Positions 58,296 to 64,000 of a DNA stretch of 64,000 bases are shown piece by piece. Under the pieces are notes generated by a model. The model worked only from the letters and a program-made list of their open reading frames with translations, had not been told where the DNA came from and did not search any database. Every line of letters starts with the position of its first letter. The stretch's first letter is position 1. The DNA is from JAQUTK01 sp963677415 (GTDB taxonomy: Bacteria > Bacteroidota > Bacteroidia > Bacteroidales > JAQUTK01): NCBI GenBank assembly GCA_963677415.2, contig CAXXFJ010000016.1, positions 20,744 through 84,743 on the forward strand. Direction: 5' to 3'. Both the position numbers and the translations under genes were made by a program.

Positions 58296-59294
58296 ATGGA
58301 AAAAATTAATGCGGTAATTACAGGAATAGGCGGATACCTTCCTGATTATATCCTTACTAACGAAGAGTTGTCAAGAATGATTGATACTACTGACGAATGG
58401 ATTACCACGCGTGTAGGTATTAAAGAAAGACGGATTCTTCATGAAAAGGGATTGGGATCTTCTTATATGGGTCGTAAAGCTGCTAAACAACTTTTATCTA
58501 AGACTGGCGTTAGTCCTGATGAAATAGATTTGATTATCTGTGCAACAAGTACAAGTGATCATCAATTCCCTTCTACAGCATCAATAATCGGAGGAAAGTT
58601 AGGATGTAAAAATGCTTTTGCTTTCGACTTAGCGGCTGCTTGTTCAGGTTTTATTTTTGCATTGCAGACAGCGCGTTCATATATCTGTAGTGGTCTTTAT
58701 AAGAAAGTGATCGTGGTAGCAGCTGAAAAGATGTCATCAATTACTAATTATGAAGATCGCACAACATGTCCCTTATTTGGTGATGGAGCTTCTGCTGTAT
58801 TAGTTGAAGCTACAACGGAAGATATTGGAATAATAGATGCAATTCTACATACGGATGGAATAGGATTGCCCTTTCTTCATATCAAATCTGGAGGTTCTGT
58901 TAGTCCGGCTAGTCGGCAGACAGTACGCAATAGAGAGCATTTTGTTTACCAGGAAGGTAAAACGGTTTATAAGTATGCCGTTTCTAGTATGTCTCAGGTG
59001 TCTGTGGATATTATGGAACGTAATGCTCTGACAAATAATGATGTTAAATGGTTTGTACCTCATCAGGCAAATAATCGCATTATTGAAGCAGTAGCAACTC
59101 GTATGAATCTTAGCTCTGATAAGACTTTGGTGAATATAGATCATATTGGTAATACAAGTGCTGCAAGTATTCCTATTTGCCTATGGGAAAATGAAGAGCT
59201 TCTGAAGAAAGGTGATAATATTATACTTACTTCCTTTGGAGCAGGGTTCACATGGGGCGCAATTTATTTGAAATGGGGATATGATGGCATTTAA
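58296..59294 (+). CDS. fabH: 3-oxoacyl-ACP synthase III
   Basis: Starts fatty acid elongation by condensing acetyl-CoA (or a branched primer) with malonyl-ACP. The catalytic triad is in place: Cys in LAAACSGFIFAL near 115, His in VPHQANNRI near 255 and Asn in HIGNTSAASIP near 285. It is 332 residues. Follows rpmF after 78 bases. Confidence 0.94.
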   Translation: MEKINAVITGIGGYLPDYILTNEELSRMIDTTDEWITTRVGIKERRILHEKGLGSSYMGRKAAKQLLSKTGVSPDEIDLIICATSTSDHQFPSTASIIGGKLGCKNAFAFDLAAACSGFIFALQTARSYICSGLYKKVIVVAAEKMSSITNYEDRTTCPLFGDGASAVLVEATTEDIGIIDAILHTDGIGLPFLHIKSGGSVSPASRQTVRNREHFVYQEGKTVYKYAVSSMSQVSVDIMERNALTNNDVKWFVPHQANNRIIEAVATRMNLSSDKTLVNIDHIGNTSAASIPICLWENEELLKKGDNIILTSFGAGFTWGAIYLKWGYDGI

Positions 59295-59322
59295 TAATGC
59301 TTTTCCTCTCTAATAACACATT

Positions 59323-60204
59323 ATGCATAAAGCTGGGTTTGTAAATATTATCGGTAATCCCAATGTCGGCAAATCGACTTTGATGAATAAATTGGTAGGT
59401 GAACGTGTCTCCATTATTACACCAAAGGCGCAGACCACACGGCATCGCATCATGGGTATTGTCAATACGGAAGATATGCAGATTGTCTTCTCGGATACTC
59501 CCGGAGTATTAAAACCTCACTATAAGCTTCAGGAGTCGATGCTCCATTTCTCTCAATCTGCTTTGTCTGACGCTGATGTGTTGATTTATGTCACTGACGT
59601 TGTAGAGAAGTTGGACAAAAATGAAGAGTTTCTAGCTTTGGTGAAGGCCCAAACTATACCTCTTCTTTTGTTGATTAATAAAATAGATCTCTCCAACCAG
59701 GAAGAGCTGGATTCTCTTGTCTCAACATGGAAAGAGGAGTTGCCTCATGCCGAGATCATCCCGGTTTCTGCAAAAAGTGGTTTCAATCTGGATTATGTAT
59801 TGAGAAGGATTCAGGAACAAATGCCGGAATCTGAACCATACTTTGACAAAGATACGCTGACTGATAAACCGACGCGTTTCTTTGTGAATGAGATTATCCG
59901 TGAAAAGATATTCTTATTCTATCAGAAAGAAATACCTTATTCGACGGAAGTTGTCGTTGAGGAATTTACGGATACCGCAAAATTAGTGAGTATCAGAGCT
60001 GTGATTTATGTAGAGCGTGAATCACAAAAAGGAATAGTTATTGGTCACGGTGGTAAAGCCTTGAAAAAGATTGGCACCGAGTCACGGAGAGATATTGAAG
60101 CTTTTTTGGGTAAGAAAGTGTTTCTAGAGCTTTACGTCAAAGTCGAAAGCGACTGGCGAAGCAAAGATAATGTATTGAAAAACTTCGGTTATCGTTTAGA
60201 TTGA
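59323..60204 (+). CDS. era: GTPase Era
   Basis: Ribosome-assembly GTPase that binds the 3' end of 16S rRNA. G1 GNPNVGKSTLM, G2 QTTRHR, G3 DTPGV, G4 NKID; the KH domain carries VIGHGGKALKKIG near 245. It is 293 residues, between fabH and der. Confidence 0.95.
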   Translation: MHKAGFVNIIGNPNVGKSTLMNKLVGERVSIITPKAQTTRHRIMGIVNTEDMQIVFSDTPGVLKPHYKLQESMLHFSQSALSDADVLIYVTDVVEKLDKNEEFLALVKAQTIPLLLLINKIDLSNQEELDSLVSTWKEELPHAEIIPVSAKSGFNLDYVLRRIQEQMPESEPYFDKDTLTDKPTRFFVNEIIREKIFLFYQKEIPYSTEVVVEEFTDTAKLVSIRAVIYVERESQKGIVIGHGGKALKKIGTESRRDIEAFLGKKVFLELYVKVESDWRSKDNVLKNFGYRLD

Positions 60205-60281
60205 ACCGTTGTTTTATTGGACTGAAAATTAGTAGAGTCAAAACTCGGATGCAGTGATTGCAATCCAATTATTAAAAATTT

Positions 60282-61598
60282 ATGGGAAATATTGTAGCTA
60301 TTGTCGGACGACCGAATGTCGGTAAGTCCACGCTTTTTAATCGACTGACTCAGTCGCGTCGTGCCATTGTTAATGAAATGGCTGGAACAACAAGAGATCG
60401 CCAGTATGGCAAAGTAGAATGGGGGGGACAACAATTCTCCGTAATTGACACCGGAGGATGGGTGATAAACTCTGATGATATCTTCGAAGAACAAATTCGC
60501 AATCAAGTATCTGTCGCTATTGAAGAGTGTGATCTCATACTTTTCGTTGTTGATGTGCAAACAGGAGTTAATAATCTTGATGATCAAGTAGCAAGAATTC
60601 TTCGCCGTAGTAAAAAACCAGTAGTCTTAGTAGCAAACAAAGCAGATTCGTACGAGATAGGATATGGATCTGCCGATTTCTATTCATTAGGATTGGGAGA
60701 ACCTTTTTGTGTCTCTTCTGTTAATGGTTCAGGTACAGGTGATCTTCTTGATAAGATATTGACCGGGTTTACTAAGAATGAACAGGATGAAGAAATTCTG
60801 GAAGAAGTACCCCGTCTTACAATTGTTGGGCGCCCAAATTCAGGGAAATCCTCGCTTGTTAATTCATTTATTGGTGAAGAACGCCACATCGTTACTGATG
60901 TTGCAGGTACCACTCGCGATTCTATTTATACAAGATATACAAAGTTTGGACTTGATTTTTACCTTGTAGATACTGCTGGTATCCGTAAGAAAGGAAAAGT
61001 TAATGAGGATCTGGAATATTATTCCGTAATCCGCTCTATACGTGCGATAGAATCTGCCGATGTTTGTATCTTACTTGTTGATGCAACAAGAGGTATTGAA
61101 AGCCAGGACTTGAATATCTTTTCACTGGTTCAGAAAAATAAGAAAGGATTAGTCGTGTGTGTCAATAAATGGGATCTTGTTCAAGATAAAAGTCCGATAG
61201 CAATTAAGACTTTTGAGAATGCTATTCGTCAGAGACTTGCACCTTTTGTAGATTTTCCGATCATATTTATATCTGCAATTGAGAAACAACGTATTTTCAA
61301 AGTTCTTGAATCTGCGAAGGAAGTGTATGAAAACCGCAAGAAGAGAGTAGCAACCAGCAAACTCAATGAAGAGATGCTACCTTTGATTGAGAATTACCCT
61401 CCTCCAACATTAAAAGGTAAATATATCAAGATTAAATATGTAACCCAATTGCCTAATACACATATTCCATCTTTTGTGTTTTTCTGCAACTTGCCACAGT
61501 ATATTAAGGAACCGTACAAACGCTTTCTTGAGAACAAAATTCGTAGTAAGTGGGATTTTCTCGGTACTCCGATAAATATCTTTTTCCGTCCTAAGTGA
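60282..61598 (+). CDS. der: GTPase Der (EngA)
   Basis: 50S-assembly GTPase with two G domains: GRPNVGKSTLFN at residues 8-19 with DTGGW and NKAD, and GRPNSGKSSLVN near 183 with DTAGIRKKGKV and NKWD. The C-terminal KH-like domain ends TPINIFFRPK. It is 438 residues. Followed by a terminator. Confidence 0.96.
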   Translation: MGNIVAIVGRPNVGKSTLFNRLTQSRRAIVNEMAGTTRDRQYGKVEWGGQQFSVIDTGGWVINSDDIFEEQIRNQVSVAIEECDLILFVVDVQTGVNNLDDQVARILRRSKKPVVLVANKADSYEIGYGSADFYSLGLGEPFCVSSVNGSGTGDLLDKILTGFTKNEQDEEILEEVPRLTIVGRPNSGKSSLVNSFIGEERHIVTDVAGTTRDSIYTRYTKFGLDFYLVDTAGIRKKGKVNEDLEYYSVIRSIRAIESADVCILLVDATRGIESQDLNIFSLVQKNKKGLVVCVNKWDLVQDKSPIAIKTFENAIRQRLAPFVDFPIIFISAIEKQRIFKVLESAKEVYENRKKRVATSKLNEEMLPLIENYPPPTLKGKYIKIKYVTQLPNTHIPSFVFFCNLPQYIKEPYKRFLENKIRSKWDFLGTPINIFFRPK

Positions 61599-61627
61599 TT
61601 TGTGGAGATACTAACAATAAATAAAAG

Positions 61628-61663
61628 AACCCGGAAGCTGGATATCACATCCTCTTCCGGGTT
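61628..61663 (+). terminator. terminator of der
   Basis: A 10-bp stem AACCCGGAAG/CTTCCGGGTT with a 16-base loop holding a second small stem (GGAT/ATCC), then TTCACTTTTC. Confidence 0.7.
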
Positions 61664-61710
61664 TTCACTTTTCACCTTAAAACAAACTTAGAGCAATCTA
61701 TACCTATTCT

Positions 61711-62262
61711 TTATTTCTTAAAATAACGATTGAATAATCCTTCAAATCCTTTTCCATGACGTGCTTCATCTTTGCACATCTCATGTACTGTATCATGGAT
61801 AGCATCAAGATTTAAACTCTTAGCACGTGTGGCAATTCGTTTTTTATCAGCACAAGCACCTTGCTCAGCCATCATACGTTTCTCGAGATTTGTTTTAGTA
61901 TCCCAAACAACATCACCTAGTAATTCAGCAAATCTTGAAGCATGTTCAGCTTCTTCCCAAGCGAATCTTTTGAAAGCCTCAGCAACTTCCGGATAGCCTT
62001 CGCGATCAGCCTGACGACTCATTGCCAGATACATACCAACTTCAGTGCACTCACCCATGAAATGATTGTTCAAGTCGGTGATCATTTCTTCATCACATCC
62101 TTTTGCTACACCGATAACATGTGCATCAGCAAAAGTCAATGCATCAGCAGATTCTACCATCTCTTTAAATTTGCTGGCTGGTGCTTTACAAGTGGGACAT
62201 GATTCAGGAGCAGAATCACCTTCATGGATATAACCACATACTGTACAAATAAACTTCTTCAT
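61711..62262 (-). CDS. rbr: rubrerythrin-type peroxidase, rubredoxin domain first
   Basis: A non-haem iron peroxidase that reduces hydrogen peroxide in anaerobes. The rubredoxin-like site (CTVCGYIHEG and ESCPTCKAP, residues about 5-30) is at the N-terminus, the reverse of classical rubrerythrin, followed by a ferritin-like di-iron domain with GECTEVGMY, WEEAEHASRF and EMCKDEARHGKGF supplying Glu and His ligands. It is 183 residues. It lies 23 bases downstream of a Fur/PerR regulator in one operon, consistent with peroxide induction. Confidence 0.9.
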   Translation of the reverse strand: MKKFICTVCGYIHEGDSAPESCPTCKAPASKFKEMVESADALTFADAHVIGVAKGCDEEMITDLNNHFMGECTEVGMYLAMSRQADREGYPEVAEAFKRFAWEEAEHASRFAELLGDVVWDTKTNLEKRMMAEQGACADKKRIATRAKSLNLDAIHDTVHEMCKDEARHGKGFEGLFNRYFKK

Positions 62263-62285
62263 AATCTAATTTTTAATAGTGTATA

Positions 62286-62705
62286 TTATTGTTCTTTAAT
62301 CCTCTTTTTCTGGCAACTTTTGCAATATCCATAATATGATACTTCAATCGAATCAACAGTAAAATCAGAAGAATCACTGATACTCAGACTTGAATCACTT
62401 AACGGAATATCTATAATTTTCATGCAATCTTTACAAAGAAAATGGGCATGCATACTCGTATCTCCATCATAGTGTACATTTTTTTCATCTAGTGTCAATG
62501 AGAGACAAGCTCCATTTTCAGATAATATCTTTAAAGTATTGTATACTGTCGTTTTTGAAAGAGTAGGCATTTCCTTTGATAATTCATTGAACATATCATC
62601 AGCTGTTGGATGATTTTTATGAGTCATCAAATATTTCATCACAGCCATTCGCTGCAAGGAAGGTTTTACATTGTGCTCCTGTAAATATTTGAATGAATTA
62701 ATCAT
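62286..62705 (-). CDS. Fur-family regulator, probably PerR
   Basis: A 139-residue metal-dependent repressor. A winged helix spans about 1-80 (TLSKTTVYNTLKILSENG), then the dimer domain with HAHFLCKDCMKI and a second C-x2-C (CKSCQKK) for zinc. The peroxidase next door and the PerR-type box in front of the gene point to PerR; zinc or iron regulation cannot be fully excluded from sequence alone. First in the operon, probably autoregulated. Confidence 0.85.
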   Translation of the reverse strand: MINSFKYLQEHNVKPSLQRMAVMKYLMTHKNHPTADDMFNELSKEMPTLSKTTVYNTLKILSENGACLSLTLDEKNVHYDGDTSMHAHFLCKDCMKIIDIPLSDSSLSISDSSDFTVDSIEVSYYGYCKSCQKKRIKEQ

Positions 62706-62720
62706 GAATCTGAATCAACT

Positions 62721-62735
62721 ATGTAATGATTACAA
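62721..62735 (-). promoter_or_regulatory. PerR-type operator
   Basis: Minus-strand TTGTAATCATTACAT is a 7-1-7 palindrome matching 12 of 15 positions of the known PerR box TTATAATnATTATAA. It lies between the promoter and the regulator start. Confidence 0.65.
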
Positions 62736-62749
62736 CTTTATTTCAAATG

Positions 62750-62780
62750 CAAAGATATACAAGATATATTTTTCTGCAAA
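62750..62780 (-). promoter_or_regulatory. promoter of perR-rbr
   Basis: On the minus strand TTTG (62777-62780), a 19-base spacer, then TATCTTTG (62750-62757): ideal Bacteroidetes promoter. Confidence 0.75.
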
Positions 62781-62868
62781 CAAAACGAAGAATTATTTAT
62801 TAGTGGATCAGTACATTTGTATTCTTCTTGCGATTTGACTATCTATTTTCCCCTTTCAAACCAATATA

Positions 62869-62900
62869 TTTGGATATATCTTGCTCAAGATCTATATTTG
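62869..62900 (+). promoter_or_regulatory. promoter of the DUF2156-GNAT genes
   Basis: TTTG at 62869-62872, 20-base spacer, TATATTTG at 62893-62900, 25 bases upstream of the ATG. Confidence 0.7.
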
Positions 62901-62925
62901 TATCTTATAATAGAACTCAACTCAT

Positions 62926-63819
62926 ATGATTCAATATAAAGAAATTTCTTTAGAAGATAAAGATATCATCTCTTCTTATACATTAAACAATACAGAGATG
63001 AATTGCGATTTTTCCTTTTCTAATCTTTTTACCTGGAGGTTTATCTATAATACTTGTTTTGCTGTAATAGATGATTTTCTTGTTTTAAAGTTCTGGGATG
63101 GCGATCGTATTATTTACATCTTACCTATTGGAAATGGGGAGATGAAAAACGTGGTGGATAAGTTGTTTGCTGATGCTGCTGAAGAAAAGCAACCTCTCAG
63201 GTTTTATGGTCTTAGTGAGACAAAGAAAAATGAACTTGAACTACTGTATCCTGACAAATTCAACTTTATTCCCAGTCGTGACCGAGCCGACTATATTTAT
63301 TTGCGGACAGACTTGGTCGAACTAACCGGAAAGAAATATCAGTCCAAACGTAATCATATAAATAAGTTCAAGATTGAATATCCTGACTGGGTGTATACGC
63401 CCATCACTCCGGGAGAGATTCAAGAGTGTCTTGAGATGGAGCGCAGATGGTGCATTACAAATAGATGTAACGAACAAGTGGGGCTTGGAAATGAACGCCA
63501 TTCTTTGATTGCCGGCTTGCACCACTTTGAGGAGCTTGGGCTCATTGGAGGAATGCTTCATGTTAAGGATGAGATTGTTGCATTTACATTTGGCATGCCA
63601 ATTAATGCAACTACATTTGGTGTTCATGTCGAAAAAGCAGACTCAGAAGTACAAGGAGCTTATGCGGTCATCAATCAGGAGTTTGCCAAACAGATTCCTT
63701 CACAATACATCTATGTGAATCGGGAAGAAGATCTCGGCCTTGAAGGATTACGGAAAGCGAAGTTATCCTATAAACCATGCATACTTCTTGAAAAATACCA
63801 AGCCTGCATGAAAGAATGA
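62926..63819 (+). CDS. DUF2156 family protein
   Basis: A 297-residue soluble protein of the DUF2156 group, which has a doubled GNAT-like fold related to aminoacyl-phosphatidylglycerol synthase and FemX-type transferases. Recognisable are NCDFSFSNLFTWRF near residue 25, KKYQSKRNHINKF near 135 and YVNREEDLGLEGLRKAKLSY near 265. No membrane segment, so it is not full MprF. The substrate is unknown. Its stop overlaps the start of a GNAT gene by four bases, so the two are coupled. Confidence 0.78.
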   Translation: MIQYKEISLEDKDIISSYTLNNTEMNCDFSFSNLFTWRFIYNTCFAVIDDFLVLKFWDGDRIIYILPIGNGEMKNVVDKLFADAAEEKQPLRFYGLSETKKNELELLYPDKFNFIPSRDRADYIYLRTDLVELTGKKYQSKRNHINKFKIEYPDWVYTPITPGEIQECLEMERRWCITNRCNEQVGLGNERHSLIAGLHHFEELGLIGGMLHVKDEIVAFTFGMPINATTFGVHVEKADSEVQGAYAVINQEFAKQIPSQYIYVNREEDLGLEGLRKAKLSYKPCILLEKYQACMKE

Positions 63820-64000
63820 ACATGAAAGAAGAGACCCGGCTGCTGTACAATCTTTGTTTCAATGATTCTCCGGCATTCACTGAGCTTTACTTTCGCGAGC
63901 GGTACAGTGATGACCGTAATGTGGCGATGTATGATGGTAATCAGCTGGTTTCTTGTTTGCAATTGATTCCTTATCACATGACTTACTGTGGTGCAAATCA
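63816..64000 (+). CDS. GNAT family acetyltransferase, 3' end beyond the window
   Basis: The first 61 codons are present (MNMKEETRLLYNLCFNDSPAF, then FTELYFRERYSDDRNVAMYDG, quoted in pieces). This resembles the start of GNAT-fold proteins found beside DUF2156 genes. ATG 63816 overlaps the previous stop; ATG 63822 is an alternative. Too little is visible for a confident family call. Confidence 0.6.
   Translation, partial: MNMKEETRLLYNLCFNDSPAFTELYFRERYSDDRNVAMYDGNQLVSCLQLIPYHMTYCGAN

Overview
The window reads as chromosomal DNA of a member of the Bacteroidales, most likely Bacteroides or a close relative. The grounds are a complete 16S-tRNA-Ile-tRNA-Ala-23S-5S operon with Bacteroidetes-type sequence, many promoters of the Bacteroidetes form (TTTG about 19-20 bases ahead of TAnnTTTG), and gene sets familiar from this group (tig-clpP-clpX, glycogen operon, uxuA with a short-chain mannonate oxidoreductase, serine-type sulfatase with its maturase). 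I make no species call.

Layout. Positions 1-3.6 kb: the 3' part of a GH115 xylan alpha-glucuronidase plus a mannonate dehydratase (uxuA). 3.6-6.9 kb: an Mla-type lipid transporter pair (mlaE-mlaF) divergent from lptB, then a CPBP membrane protease. 7-13.2 kb: an RRM RNA-binding protein, then tig-clpP-clpX and recQ. 13.4-18 kb: a glycogen/alpha-glucan operon (debranching enzyme, glycosyltransferase, GH57 amylase), facing cardiolipin synthase. 19.5-22.4 kb: a structured intergenic stretch that may be an RNA gene, and an unrecognised secreted-protein/small-anchored-protein pair. 23-25.4 kb: pta-ackA. 25.4-30.3 kb: sulfatase and anaerobic sulfatase maturase, a DUF3332 lipoprotein, a metallophosphoesterase. 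30.5-32.1 kb: a complete IS256-family element inside a decayed gene. 32-35.4 kb: mtaB, lipid A acyltransferase, GT2. 35.5-40 kb: an AMP-forming acyl-CoA ligase, a small lipoprotein, a DUF4924 protein, prfC. 40-45.3 kb: proS, an OmpA-like lipoprotein, a FadL-like outer-membrane protein and a frameshifted Ser/Arg-rich secreted protein. 45.5-48.4 kb: prmA, a mannonate-oxidoreductase-type SDR and a second uxuA. 48.7-50.3 kb: an IS3-family element, followed by two tandem-repeat tracts. 50.8-56.1 kb: the rRNA operon with two tandem promoters. 56.2-61.6 kb: an orphan histidine kinase, then yceD-rpmF-fabH-era-der. 61.7-64 kb: a perR-rubrerythrin operon with a visible PerR-type box, a DUF2156 protein and the start of a GNAT acetyltransferase.

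Functionally most of the window is housekeeping: proteolysis, translation, GTPases, acetate metabolism and envelope lipids. Two separate islands serve glucuronate use (GH115 releases the sugar; the SDR and UxuA steps carry fructuronate to 2-keto-3-deoxygluconate). I found no phage, CRISPR or toxin-antitoxin locus. The least explained pieces are the secreted pair at 19.9-22.4 kb, the possible RNA at 19.55-19.87 kb, the G-tract frameshift near 44.77 kb and the repeat tracts between the IS3 element and the rRNA operon.
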